DNA of 64,000 nt. Source: Crenobacter oryzisoli (GTDB lineage Bacteria > Pseudomonadota > Gammaproteobacteria > Burkholderiales > Chromobacteriaceae). Numbering within the stretch: the stretch's first letter is position 1; each line of letters starts with the position of its first letter. This document shows positions 43,378 to 52,237 of this stretch, piece by piece. The stretch lies in NCBI RefSeq assembly GCF_030385785.1, contig NZ_JAUEDK010000004.1, positions 1 through 64,000 on the forward strand. The letters are read 5' to 3'. Both the position numbers and the translations under genes were made by a program. The notes below the pieces were generated by a model that was not told the DNA's origin, searched no databases, and saw only the letters and a list, made by a program, of their open reading frames with translations.

Positions 43378-44331
43378 ATGGAACAGCACTTCAACCAACC
43401 CCAGGGCGGCAATGAGATGCCGCGTTTCGGCGGCATCGCCAGCATGATGCGCCTGCCGCAGCAAAGCAGCACCGCCGGCCTCGACGCCTGTTTCGTCGGC
43501 GTACCGTTTGACCTCGGCACCTCCAACCGCACCGGCACCCGCTTCGGTCCGCGCCAGATCCGCGCCGAGTCGGTGCTGCTGCGCCCCTACAACATGGCCA
43601 CCCGCGCCGCGCCGTTCGACTCGCTGCAGGTGGCCGACATCGGCGACGTGGCCACCAACCCCTACAACATCCACGACTCGATCGACCGCATCGACGCCGC
43701 CTACGACGAGATCGTCGCCAACGGCTGCAAGCCGATCACGCTGGGCGGTGACCACACCATCGCACTGCCCATCCTGCGCGCCATGCACAAGAAGTACGGC
43801 AAGGTCGGCGTGGTTCACGTCGACGCCCATGCCGACGTCAACGACACCATGTTCGGCGAGAAGATCGCCCACGGCACGCCGTTCCGCCGCGCGGTGGAAG
43901 AGGGCCTGCTCGACTGCAACCGGGTGGTGCAGATCGGCCTGCGCGGCACCGGCTACGCCGCCGAGGACTTCGACTGGTGTCGCGAGCAGGGCTTCCGCGT
44001 GGTGCAGGCCGAGGAATGCTGGGGCAAGTCGCTGGCACCGCTGATGCAGCAGGTGCAGGAACTGATGGGCGACGGCCCGGTGTACCTGAGCTTCGACATC
44101 GACGGCATCGACCCGGCGTTCGCGCCCGGTACCGGCACCCCGGAGATCGCCGGCCTGACCGTGCCGCAGGGCCTGGAGATCATCCGCGGCCTGAAGGGCC
44201 TCAACCTGGTCGGGGCGGATCTGGTCGAGGTATCGCCACCCTACGATCCGCTCGGCACCACCGCCTTGCTGGCCGCCAACCTGGCGTTCGAGATGTTGTG
44301 CGTGCTGCCCGGCGTGCAGTACCGCGACTGA
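43378..44331 (+). CDS. gbuA: Ureohydrolase (agmatinase/guanidinobutyrase family)
   Basis: A 317-residue manganese ureohydrolase. Metal-binding motifs are visible: ITLGGDHTIALP, VVHVDAHADVNDTM and LSFDIDGIDPAFAPGTGTPE. It releases urea from a guanidino substrate. Length, LysR neighbour, aldehyde dehydrogenase and NCS1 permease favour guanidinobutyrase (giving 4-aminobutyrate) over agmatinase, but guanidinopropionase is also possible. The ATG at 43378 is preferred; GGAGGAG lies about 11 bases upstream. Confidence 0.82.
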   Translation: MEQHFNQPQGGNEMPRFGGIASMMRLPQQSSTAGLDACFVGVPFDLGTSNRTGTRFGPRQIRAESVLLRPYNMATRAAPFDSLQVADIGDVATNPYNIHDSIDRIDAAYDEIVANGCKPITLGGDHTIALPILRAMHKKYGKVGVVHVDAHADVNDTMFGEKIAHGTPFRRAVEEGLLDCNRVVQIGLRGTGYAAEDFDWCREQGFRVVQAEECWGKSLAPLMQQVQELMGDGPVYLSFDIDGIDPAFAPGTGTPEIAGLTVPQGLEIIRGLKGLNLVGADLVEVSPPYDPLGTTALLAANLAFEMLCVLPGVQYRD

Positions 44332-44342
44332 GGAGAGCGACC

Positions 44343-44738
44343 ATGACGCAAACCCAGCAAGTACTCGACGCCGCCGACGCGCTGGTGCGGGCCTTCGGCC
44401 GGCACGACACCGACGCCTACTTCGCCTCCTTCGCGCCACAGGCGACCTTTTTGTTCCACACCCTGCCGCAGCGGCTGGACAGCCGCGACGCCTACCGGGC
44501 CGTCTGGCAGGGCTGGGAGCGCGAGGCCGACTTCCGGGTGATCCGTTGCGAGTCCAGCGACCGCCAGGTGCAGTGGGTGGGTGAGGCGGCGCTGTTCACC
44601 CACACCGTGAACACGGTAGTGGCTATCGACGGCGTGGAACAGGCGCTGCGCGAGCGCGAGACCATTGTGTTCCAGCGCGATGCCGATCAACGCTGGCTGG
44701 CGGTGCACGAGCACCTGTCGCCGCTGCCGCAGGAGTGA
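44343..44738 (+). CDS. SnoaL/NTF2-like protein (YybH/Cif-type)
   Basis: A 131-residue NTF2-fold protein: VLDAADALVRAFGRHDTDAYFASFAPQATFLFHT and ERETIVFQRDADQRWLAVHEHLSPLPQ. The second segment ends in the VHEHLS motif common in small SnoaL-like proteins of unknown role. It is distinct from the ketosteroid isomerase at 16652. It lies between the ureohydrolase and the aldehyde dehydrogenase with short gaps (11 and 3 bases), so it belongs to this catabolic operon. Function unknown. Confidence 0.75.
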   Translation: MTQTQQVLDAADALVRAFGRHDTDAYFASFAPQATFLFHTLPQRLDSRDAYRAVWQGWEREADFRVIRCESSDRQVQWVGEAALFTHTVNTVVAIDGVEQALRERETIVFQRDADQRWLAVHEHLSPLPQE

Positions 44739-44741
44739 CTC

Positions 44742-46187
44742 ATGACGATGATTGACGGCCTGTTCATCGACGGCGTCTGGCAGGCTGGCCACGGCGCCGT
44801 GCTCGAGGTGACCAACCCGGCCACCGCCACGCCGATCGCCCGGGTGTCAGGCGGCGACGCCGCCGCCATCGACGCGGCCGCTCGCGCCGCCAAGCGTGCT
44901 TTCCCTGCCTGGAAGCGTACCCCGGCGCACCAGCGCGGCGAGATCCTGCGTGCCATCGCCAGGGCGGTGGAGGAGGATCGCGAGCGGCTGGTGGCGCTGC
45001 AGATGCAGTGCAACGGCAAGCCGCGCTTCGAGGCCGAGCTGGACGTGGGCGACGTGATCGCCACCTTCGACTACTACGCCGAGTGCTGCGAAACCGGTAC
45101 CGGCCTGTCGACCAACCCTGTGGCGCTGCCCGATGCGGCCTTCGCCGCCTCGGTGCGCTTCGAGCCGGTCGGCCCGGTCGGGCTGATCGTGCCGTGGAAT
45201 TTCCCGATGGTGACCAGCGCCTGGAAGCTGGCGCCGGCGCTGGCCGCCGGCTGCACCGTGGTGCTCAAGCCATCCGAGCTGACCCCGTTGGCCGAGATCG
45301 AGCTGGTGAGGTTGGCCGAACGGGCAGGCTTGCCGGCCGGCGTGCTGAACCTAGTGTGCGGCGCCGGCGCCGAGGTGGGGGCCGCGCTGGTCGCGCATCC
45401 GGCCATAGCCAAGCTGTCGTTCACCGGCAGCAACCGGGTGGGGCAGGCGGTGATGGCCGCCGCCGCCGAGCGGGTGGCGCGCGTCAGCCTGGAGCTGGGC
45501 GGTAAGTCGGCGCTGATCGTGCTCGACGACGCCGACCTCGAGCAGGCGGTGAGCCTGGCGCTCGGCGGGGCATTCTTCAACGCCGGCCAGATGTGCTCAG
45601 CCACCTCGCGCATCCTGGTCGCGCATGCGGTCTACCCAGAGTTCGTCGAGCGTTTCCGCGAGGCTGCCGCCGCGCTGCATCTGGGCGCGCTGGGCGAGGA
45701 GGGGGTCGAGATGGGCCCGCTGATCAGCCGCGCCCAGCAGCGCCGCGTGCTCGGCTATATCGAGCAGGGCTTGGTCGACGGTGGCCTGCTGCTGTGCGAC
45801 GGCCGTGCGGCGGCGGAGGGCGAGGGCTTTTTCGTCGGTCCGACCGTGTTCACCGACCTGCCAGCCGGCAGCGCGCTGTGGCGCGAGGAAATCTTTGGCC
45901 CGGTGGCCTGCGTGCGTAGCTTCGGCGACGACGCCGAGGCCGTCGCCATCGCCAACGACAGCGACTTCGGCCTGGTGGCGACCCTAGTCGGTGGCGACGC
46001 CGCGCGCAACAAGCACCTGGCGGCCGAGCTGGAAGTGGGCTTGGTGTGGATCAACAGCCCGCAGGTGATCTTTCCGCACACCGCTTGGGGCGGTTTCAAA
46101 CAGAGCGGCATCGGCCGCGAGCTCGGCCCCTGGGGGCTGCGCGCATTCCAGGAGGTGAAGCATGTCGTTGCCGGCGTAGCGAATTGA
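44742..46187 (+). CDS. NAD-dependent aldehyde dehydrogenase (guanidino/aminobutyraldehyde type)
   Basis: A 481-residue aldehyde dehydrogenase. The cofactor segment is GLIVPWNFPMVTSAWKLAPALAAGCTVVLKPSE, the general base Glu lies in LELGGKSALIVLDDAD, and the catalytic Cys is in FFNAGQMCSATSR. It resembles betaine-aldehyde and 4-aminobutyraldehyde dehydrogenases. In this operon it probably oxidises 4-guanidinobutyraldehyde, feeding the ureohydrolase. It starts three bases after the SnoaL-like gene. Confidence 0.85.
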   Translation: MTMIDGLFIDGVWQAGHGAVLEVTNPATATPIARVSGGDAAAIDAAARAAKRAFPAWKRTPAHQRGEILRAIARAVEEDRERLVALQMQCNGKPRFEAELDVGDVIATFDYYAECCETGTGLSTNPVALPDAAFAASVRFEPVGPVGLIVPWNFPMVTSAWKLAPALAAGCTVVLKPSELTPLAEIELVRLAERAGLPAGVLNLVCGAGAEVGAALVAHPAIAKLSFTGSNRVGQAVMAAAAERVARVSLELGGKSALIVLDDADLEQAVSLALGGAFFNAGQMCSATSRILVAHAVYPEFVERFREAAAALHLGALGEEGVEMGPLISRAQQRRVLGYIEQGLVDGGLLLCDGRAAAEGEGFFVGPTVFTDLPAGSALWREEIFGPVACVRSFGDDAEAVAIANDSDFGLVATLVGGDAARNKHLAAELEVGLVWINSPQVIFPHTAWGGFKQSGIGRELGPWGLRAFQEVKHVVAGVAN

Positions 46188-46281
46188 GCCGCGGCCGGCG
46201 ACCAGGCAGGTCCCACATCATCGCTCGGACACCCACACAAAAACCCGGGGTCCGCTTTTAGTCTGCAAGGAGAAACCCATC

Positions 46282-47769
46282 ATGACTCAGCAATCGGGAA
46301 GCCACGCCGCACCTCGCGGCGGCATCGAGGTGCGCTCGATCGACTACGTGCCGGAGCACGAACGGCACGGCAAGGTCCGCGACCAGGGGCCGTTCTGGTT
46401 CCTCGGCAATTTCCAGTTCTTCACCATCGCCATCGGCTTCATCGGCCCGAGCATGGGCCTGTCGCTCGGCTACACCGCGCTGGCCGGCATCATCGGCATT
46501 CTGTTCGGCACGCTGTTCATGGCCTTCCACGCCTCGCAGGGGGCGGAGCTGGGCCTGCCGCAGATGATCCAGTCGCGCGCCCAGTTCGGCTACCGCGGCG
46601 TGGCGCTGGTGCTGATCGGCACGCTGTTCACCTTCGTCGGCTTCAACGTGGTCGACGTGGTGCTGATGGCCAGCGGTTTGCACGGCATCTTCGGCTGGAA
46701 TACGGTCGCCATCACTATGGTCACCTCGCTGATCGGCATGCTGTTGGCGATCTACGGCCACGACTGGCTGCACCGCGTGTTCAAGTGGATCTTCTACCTG
46801 AGCCTGCCGCTGTACCTGATCTTGTCCGTCGCGATCCTGATGGGCGGGGCGGGCGGCAAGGTGCCGACCACCGGTGGCTTCACCTGGGTGGCGTTCGCGG
46901 CCCAGATCGCCGCCAGCGCCAGCTACAACATCACCTATGCGCCGTACGTGTCCGACTATTCGCGCTACCTGCCGCGCCACACCCCGGCACGTTCGATCAT
47001 CGCCTCGGTGTTCTGGGGCGCGGCCAGCTCGGCGATCTGGCTGATCGTGCTGGGTGCCTGGCTGGCCACCCGGCTTGGCGCTTCGGACGGCCTCGTGGCG
47101 TTGTACAGCTCGGGCAATGCGGTGTTCCACGGCTTTGGCGCGCTGATCGCGCTGTCGTCGATCGCCGCGATGGTCGCGACCATGGGTCTGAACGCCTACA
47201 GCGGCATGTTGACTGTGGTCACCGCGCTCGACTCGCTGCGCAAGGTGACGCCGACCCGCTCGCTGCGCGTGGTGGTGATCGGGGCGCTGACCGTGCTGTG
47301 GGGCGGCATCGCGCTGGTCACCAGCGTCAACGCCATCAACATGCTGTTCGCCGCGCTGACCATCATGCTCTACCTCCTGGTGCCCTGGACCGCGGTCAAC
47401 CTGGTCGACTACTTCTACGTGCGCCGCGGCCGTTACGCGATCACCCACCTGTTCACCCCCAGCGGCATCTACGGCGCCTGGGGCCGCCGCGGGCTGATCG
47501 CCTACACCGTCGGCTTCGTCGCCACCATCCCGTTCTTCGTGCTGCCCGAGGTGTATAGCGGGCCTATCGCCAAGCTGATCGGCGGCGTCGACATCGGCTG
47601 GCTGGTCGGGCTGCTGGTGTCTGGCATCAGCTACTACGCGCTGAGCCGCTCGCTGGACGTGGTGGCCGAGGAGGCGGCGATTCAGGCCAGCGAATGGGCG
47701 TTGGGTTCACTTACAGCGGTGCCGCCGAGCTCCAGTGAGGATAAGCCGTTGCCAGCAGTGCCAGCTTAA
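46282..47769 (+). CDS. NCS1-family permease
   Basis: A 495-residue membrane protein of the nucleobase-cation-symport-1 family with about 12 hydrophobic helices. Typical segments are FWFLGNFQFFTIAIGFIGPSMGLSLGY, QMIQSRAQFGYRG, ASASYNITYAPYVSDYSRYLP and LVPWTAVNLVDYFYVRRGRYAI. By context it imports the guanidino substrate, or a related amine, in symport with a cation. AAGGAG precedes the ATG. The 3' end is repeated in diverged form at 50742-51082. A strong terminator follows. Confidence 0.86.
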   Translation: MTQQSGSHAAPRGGIEVRSIDYVPEHERHGKVRDQGPFWFLGNFQFFTIAIGFIGPSMGLSLGYTALAGIIGILFGTLFMAFHASQGAELGLPQMIQSRAQFGYRGVALVLIGTLFTFVGFNVVDVVLMASGLHGIFGWNTVAITMVTSLIGMLLAIYGHDWLHRVFKWIFYLSLPLYLILSVAILMGGAGGKVPTTGGFTWVAFAAQIAASASYNITYAPYVSDYSRYLPRHTPARSIIASVFWGAASSAIWLIVLGAWLATRLGASDGLVALYSSGNAVFHGFGALIALSSIAAMVATMGLNAYSGMLTVVTALDSLRKVTPTRSLRVVVIGALTVLWGGIALVTSVNAINMLFAALTIMLYLLVPWTAVNLVDYFYVRRGRYAITHLFTPSGIYGAWGRRGLIAYTVGFVATIPFFVLPEVYSGPIAKLIGGVDIGWLVGLLVSGISYYALSRSLDVVAEEAAIQASEWALGSLTAVPPSSSEDKPLPAVPA

Positions 47770-47775
47770 TCTATT

Positions 47776-47810
47776 AAAAACCGCCCTCGTTTGAGGGCGG
47801 TTTTGTTTTG
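47776..47810 (+). terminator. Intrinsic terminator after NCS1 permease
   Basis: AAAACCGCCCTC and GAGGGCGGTTTT form a 12-base-pair stem with a short loop, followed by GTTTTG. A diverged copy of the same terminator follows the permease remnant at 51091. Confidence 0.92.
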
Positions 47811-47889
47811 GGAGAAGGGGGATACCCGTTTCTATCTGACAGTAGTAGTGCTCTGTGCGTGCGATAGACAAGGTGGTCTAAATGGTTGG

Positions 47890-48519
47890 TCAGAATAAGC
47901 CTTTCCAACCTGGACGACCTTGCACTAAGGGACGGATGTCAAACAATTTACTTGAGACTAAATTGGTACATAAGTCAACGGCATCATATTTTCCATAAGG
48001 ACGCCATTTTCCTGCTTCCTGTACCTCTGTTTTACAACCAGTAATCTCTAGCTCTTTTGGATTGGTCGATTTAATTTTAACCAACATTCTTAGTGGGGTT
48101 GGTAGCTTTTTTGGGGTTTTTCTCGGCTTTCTAAGGAAGTTAAGTTCTTCTGGATAGTATTGATTTGTCTGTAATGTCCACCAATCTGATTCAGTGCAGC
48201 TTAAATGGTTGTACTCTGCACGAATAGACAGTGTAGTGTATTGCTCGTTTATATCATTTCCTATCGTCCGAAATAGTATTAGGTTGCCCTTGTTTTTTAG
48301 TAATGCTACGGAAAATCCCAGAGTTGTAGCCGCTAAATTTTGGTCTGTTTTCTGCAGATTTCTGATTATGTTTTCATATTTACCCGGTTTACCAACTTCA
48401 CTTGCTGTATCGTCAGGTACGTAAATTCCATCAGAAATAGTAGGACAGGTGGCCTCAGAGAGTCCTGGAAGAAGAAATAGAATTATGAGCTTAATAGCTA
48501 GGATAGATTTTTTTTCCAT
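47890..48519 (-). CDS. Hypothetical secreted protein, AT-rich
   Basis: A 209-residue protein with a clear N-terminal signal peptide (KKSILAIKLIILFLLPGLSEA, cleavage likely near residue 23), then a soluble part with several cysteines (TCPTISDG, LSCTES, GCKTE, DLCTN). Not recognised. Base composition is much lower in GC than the flanking genes, indicating recent transfer. It lies in an island next to a vgrG unit, where orphan periplasmic immunity proteins are common, but that role is only a suggestion. Confidence 0.6.
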   Translation of the reverse strand: MEKKSILAIKLIILFLLPGLSEATCPTISDGIYVPDDTASEVGKPGKYENIIRNLQKTDQNLAATTLGFSVALLKNKGNLILFRTIGNDINEQYTTLSIRAEYNHLSCTESDWWTLQTNQYYPEELNFLRKPRKTPKKLPTPLRMLVKIKSTNPKELEITGCKTEVQEAGKWRPYGKYDAVDLCTNLVSSKLFDIRPLVQGRPGWKGLF

Positions 48520-48728
48520 GATTGAGATGTATCTAGATGATCAGCAAGCTCGCCTTGATAAAACTGGGAAGATTTAGTTTTGAATAAGTCTGAATCATTT
48601 TTCCTAACGGCAGCCAGAGATGTAACCAAGCTTTTACCAACAGTGGCCCGTTTCTGCCAGTGAGAGTCGGATGGATCATCCGAGGAGCAATTGATCACAT
48701 TGGAGTCTGACAAAATGGTCAGCGACAT
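48498..48728 (-). CDS. Short hypothetical reading frame or gene remnant
   Basis: A 76-residue frame that overlaps the start of the signal-peptide gene by 22 bases. It is hydrophilic, with no recognised domain (SDDPSDSHWQKRATVGKSLV). It could be the C-terminal end of a lost upstream gene, such as a toxin paired with the downstream secreted protein, or a chance frame. Low GC like its neighbours. Low certainty. Confidence 0.25.
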   Translation of the reverse strand: MSLTILSDSNVINCSSDDPSDSHWQKRATVGKSLVTSLAAVRKNDSDLFKTKSSQFYQGELADHLDTSQSWKKNLS

Positions 48729-48981
48729 TGAGCTCTAAACTGTTCAGTATTGTGAAAGTTTGAGATAACTAGCTCAGTTGACGATTTTTCAGTATTGGTT
48801 GGCGTTGCTGGTTATTGAAGCACTTTGCTAGCTAGCTTTTTATGGAGGCTAAATTTTTTAACAAAGTCTTCTTGAGGGACGCTTTTTGTTTTCAGCTTTC
48901 TGGCCTGATAGACCGTTGCTTAGCCTATCAAGCCTTCAAGTTTTATAGTAATAAAAAATAATGCATGAAATAGATGTTTTC

Positions 48982-49557
48982 TTATTGGATATCAGGGCAT
49001 TTCTTATCGATTTTTCTATAAGCGTCATGATTTTTGCTGTTGATATAATGTAACTCTAGTTTTCCATCACTGTTAAAATGCGCTTTTATGGTTGAAAATA
49101 TTACGGCTGACTTGGTGTAAAATTGAAATTGTGAGTCATTATATTTTACATACCAAAATTTTTTTGAGTCGTCTTTAGAAAAAATTGGGGCAATACTTAA
49201 CCCGTCTTCGACTGGCTTTAGCACGCAAGATCGGTTGGCATCGACTGCCATTGCGTCTTGGACTGGACGAGATACCCCGTTTTCTTTCTTGTAGAAAAAG
49301 CTAACCGAGCATGGGCTTCCACAAGAGAAAGATATCTGAGCCAGCTTGGATGATAGCCATCTGGCGGATACGCTACTAGTTGGTATGTCTTGAAATATGG
49401 TTTTCTTTGTGCCATTTGAATTAACCCAAGCTGTGCAGCTCGAATCAGAGCAAGTGTATGAAATTGACTCCAATTTTTCTGGAGACTTTACCGTTGTTTC
49501 TTCTGCCGAGACTAGAGGTGATGCAAGTAGCATGAGAATAAATGATAATTTTTTCAT
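48982..49557 (-). CDS. Hypothetical exported protein with cysteine-rich N-terminal half
   Basis: A 191-residue protein with a signal peptide (KKLSFILMLLASPLVSA). The mature part has paired cysteines (YTCSDSSCTAW, FSCGSPCSVSFF, SCVLKP, KKCPDIQ) suggesting disulfides in the periplasm. No family is recognised. It is strongly AT-rich and flanked by AT-rich non-coding DNA. Its place in an island beside vgrG is compatible with a periplasmic immunity protein, but no toxin partner is adjacent. Confidence 0.6.
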   Translation of the reverse strand: MKKLSFILMLLASPLVSAEETTVKSPEKLESISYTCSDSSCTAWVNSNGTKKTIFQDIPTSSVSARWLSSKLAQISFSCGSPCSVSFFYKKENGVSRPVQDAMAVDANRSCVLKPVEDGLSIAPIFSKDDSKKFWYVKYNDSQFQFYTKSAVIFSTIKAHFNSDGKLELHYINSKNHDAYRKIDKKCPDIQ

Positions 49558-49725
49558 GTTTTTATTCCTTAAGCTAACCAGTGTTTGTGGGTACGGTAGT
49601 TATTGATTCGATCAGAATTCGCCGTTTTGTTTGGTGAGAGAGAATATTCGTACCCGTTGCAATGCGTTCTGATATTCCTTTGAGTAGGCTGGCATGTTTC
49701 CCCATGGCAAGTGCTATCCGTATTT

Positions 49726-50460
49726 TTAAAGGGAGTAAATAACTTCTTTTCCTGTTTTTATTTGCAATATTAATGGATTGTATATATAGCAGATTAGACA
49801 AAAAACCAGTCCGCCATTAAATAATAAAGACAGAGGGAGAGAAATGGTTGAGGATAAAATAGAGAACACTTGAATATCAAAATGGCTGACCAAAAATTTT
49901 GGTATTGTCATTGATAGAGGGTAAATTGGTGTGAAAGCAGCAAAAATGTACCAAGGAGGAGTTAGGCCTGTTCGTAGTGACTTCATTGGTTTTTCTTGCA
50001 CCCCTCGTTTGAAAATAAAATAGCTTCCGTGGTCTTCGTATAATTGATCTCTTAATTTTTGATTGTTAAATAATTCCTTCATACATATAGCTATTTTTGC
50101 GCACCACCATATGTTTGGCGCTAGCCCTGCGAAAATACCTAGTGTCTTCAGCCATGTGGGGAAAGTGCTATTTATAAATGGAGTGAACAGCATAACGTTA
50201 AGCCAAAAGCATATTGAACTCAAGGATACTGAAAACAAAATCCCTAACTCAATTTGAGAGCTTCTTGCCCTAATTGCTATTATGATTGCCGAAGTAATTC
50301 CAATTGTTATTATGCACCATCCTAATTTAGGAACTACTTCGAATTGATTTGTTCCATGTGTTTCGTTTGCAAAGAAAATGCCAAGCAACCCAAGGATGAT
50401 AATTAGTGTGCTGAATAGAAAAGATATAAATCGTATATCTGTGCGTGAAAGAGTTTTCAT
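49726..50460 (-). CDS. Hypothetical multi-pass membrane protein
   Basis: A 244-residue protein with about five or six hydrophobic helices (FISFLFSTLIIILGLLGIFF, LGWCIITIGITSAIIIAI, GILFSVSLSSICFWLNVMLF, IFSILSSTISLPLSLLF, GGLVFCLICYIYNPLIL) and a short cytoplasmic loop. Not recognised. It is AT-rich like the other island genes and follows a tiny lipoprotein-like frame on the same strand. It could be an inner-membrane immunity protein or an uncharacterised transporter-like protein. Confidence 0.55.
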   Translation of the reverse strand: MKTLSRTDIRFISFLFSTLIIILGLLGIFFANETHGTNQFEVVPKLGWCIITIGITSAIIIAIRARSSQIELGILFSVSLSSICFWLNVMLFTPFINSTFPTWLKTLGIFAGLAPNIWWCAKIAICMKELFNNQKLRDQLYEDHGSYFIFKRGVQEKPMKSLRTGLTPPWYIFAAFTPIYPLSMTIPKFLVSHFDIQVFSILSSTISLPLSLLFNGGLVFCLICYIYNPLILQIKTGKEVIYSL

Positions 50461-50469
50461 TTTATATGG

Positions 50470-50544
50470 TCAGGGGCTCCGTGGGGCGTTGCGGCTGCAG
50501 GCGGCTAACGTCAGAGTAATCAGTACGAAGATAAGTAGGCGCAT
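50470..50544 (-). CDS. Tiny lipoprotein-like peptide
   Basis: A 24-residue frame MRLLIFVLITLTLAACSRNAPRSP. It consists of a hydrophobic signal with a lipobox (TLAAC) and a six-residue mature tail. AAAGG lies upstream of the ATG. It precedes the membrane-protein gene by nine bases on the same strand. It might be a real small lipoprotein or the front of a broken gene. Confidence 0.35.
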   Translation of the reverse strand: MRLLIFVLITLTLAACSRNAPRSP

Positions 50545-50741
50545 AACTAGCCTTTGTCCGAGATGGCTGGATCGGTGCGTAGGAAGCCACGCAGTGAGGT
50601 GTAAGGGGCTACTTAGCGATCGGATTCGCGACGTTTGTTTTCCTTGATGATCCAATTCCAAGCCTTGAATGCTTGGCCAACATCAGTCTGCGCTCCTTTA
50701 CCAGCGGTATGGATATCCCATAAATCAAGACGCGCCTGCTT

Positions 50742-51082
50742 GGCGCTATGCGATCACCCACCTGTTCACCCCCAACGGCATCTACGGTGCTTGGGGCCGC
50801 CTCGGCCTGATCGGTTACACCATCGGCTTCGTTGCCACGATACCGTTCTTCGTGCTAGCCGAGGTATACATCGACCTGATCGCCAAACTGATCGGCGGCG
50901 TGGACATCGGCTGGCTGGTCGGGCTCTTGGTGTCGGGCATCAGCTACTACGCGCTGAGTCGCTCGCTGGACGTCGCGTCGGAAGAGACGGCGATCCAGTC
51001 CAGCGAATGGGCGCTAGGTTCTCTCACGGCGGTGCCGCTGAGTCATGGAGAAGACAAGCCGCTGCCGGCTGTGCCGGCCTGA
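50742..51082 (+). pseudogene. 3' remnant of a second NCS1 permease gene
   Basis: The last 113 codons of an NCS1 permease, from YAITHLFTPNGIYGAWGR to KPLPAVPA, match the C-terminus of the permease at 46282 at most residues. Codons differ at many third positions, so this is not a recent copy. There is no start or N-terminal two-thirds; the sequence breaks off at about 50742 into unrelated AT-rich DNA. It probably marks where a second permease gene was truncated by insertion or deletion of the island. Confidence 0.8.
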
Positions 51083-51090
51083 GTAACTAG

Positions 51091-51120
51091 AAACCGCCTC
51101 CGTTTGGGGGCGGTTTTGTT
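51091..51120 (+). terminator. Intrinsic terminator after permease remnant
   Basis: AAACCGCC and GGCGGTTT form the stem with extra C/G pairing (CTCC/GGGG region), followed by TGTTTTG. It is a diverged copy of the terminator at 47776, kept with the permease remnant. Confidence 0.85.
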
Positions 51121-51243
51121 TTGGGGAACTAAAGCTTGTCTTCGAGGCCGCTGGCTCTTTCTGAATTGCCGCGGGTTTGCTAGGTAGCTCGATGGCGGGC
51201 TACCTCTAGCTCCAAAAGCAGTCATTACTCGTCTAAAGCCGAG

Positions 51244-52221
51244 TTACTGCTCAATCTCTCGGTACCAGATGGTGCTACCGTAACTGGATTCCGGGAAGTC
51301 CGGCATGACCTCGCCAGCCTGGAAGGCTCGCCGGGACCCCTCCTTGGCGGGAGACCACCACCATCCTGCTTGCGGGCAGGGCTGGCCAGCCTCGGTACGA
51401 CTGCTAGCCAGTATCTGCTTTGGATAAAAGCCTTCCTGGGGAACCTCAATGAACTGGCCGGGAACGCGTCGTACCAGGGTCCAGCGGGACGGATACACAT
51501 CTTGTGCTTCAGCCCACCAACCGTACTCATCCTTGACCAAACCTTGGCGAACCCAAATGCCAGGTTCTTCTTGCCACCACCGACCCGGATGCAGGAACTG
51601 CGCGGCGGTGTTCTCCGCATCCGGCAGATACACACCACACTCCTTGACCTGATCACCAGGAGTGATCACCACCGAATGGTCGAGCTCATAGGCAGGGATT
51701 CGAGTGGGAAGCCGAACATCCGTTCCACCCAATACGTCGTTGGGATCGTCAAAATTGCAGCTCCAAGTTAAATCTCCAGCTTGCCATGACCCGCCAATCG
51801 TGTAGCCGACGATTTTGTCCAATGCAATGGCCTTGTCTAGTGCATCCCAAAATGCGGTTCCCAGCGGTTCAGGCATCCAACTCGCGTCGAACTCGCCAAT
51901 GTTCTTATTGATATTGCCGCCATAGGTACCGACTAGGCCACGATACGCTTGAGGATCGTTATGGCTACGCAGAATGCAGCCTTCGATCAGGCCATCGAGG
52001 CTGGAGCGCAGATTGGGTAGCACCAGTCCTCCCCAGACCACGTCCGGCTGCTCGCTGGTATGGCGGCGTCGCAGGTCGGCGGGCAGGTGGTGCATGAATT
52101 CGTCCAGACACTGCTCGCCGAGCCGCACCGCTTCGCGCATCGCGTCGCGGACATTGCAGAAATGCTCCAGCGAGGTGAAATATTCCAGCAGATAGATTTC
52201 CTGTGGGTGAAGTTGGGCCAT
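51244..52221 (-). CDS. Probable T6SS immunity protein (Imm71/Imm72-like)
   Basis: A 325-residue cytoplasmic-looking protein, Trp-rich in its C-terminal half (GRWWQEEPGIWVRQG, YGWWAEAQDVYPSRWTLVRRV, GWWWSPAKEGS). Segments such as RIPAYELDHSVVITPGDQVKECGVYLPD resemble proteins annotated as Imm71/Imm72-type immunity proteins; this is from memory and uncertain. It directly follows the putative effector on the same strand with a 16-base gap, the usual effector-immunity order after vgrG. It should neutralise the 52238 product by binding it. Confidence 0.6.
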   Translation of the reverse strand: MAQLHPQEIYLLEYFTSLEHFCNVRDAMREAVRLGEQCLDEFMHHLPADLRRRHTSEQPDVVWGGLVLPNLRSSLDGLIEGCILRSHNDPQAYRGLVGTYGGNINKNIGEFDASWMPEPLGTAFWDALDKAIALDKIVGYTIGGSWQAGDLTWSCNFDDPNDVLGGTDVRLPTRIPAYELDHSVVITPGDQVKECGVYLPDAENTAAQFLHPGRWWQEEPGIWVRQGLVKDEYGWWAEAQDVYPSRWTLVRRVPGQFIEVPQEGFYPKQILASSRTEAGQPCPQAGWWWSPAKEGSRRAFQAGEVMPDFPESSYGSTIWYREIEQ

Positions 52222-52237
52222 TGTGATGATTCTCTAA

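Noticed and set aside
50669-50741. N-terminal part of the frame leading into the permease remnant
   Set aside because: Unrelated to NCS1 permeases; it is chance in-frame sequence before the break point, so it was left out of the pseudogene.
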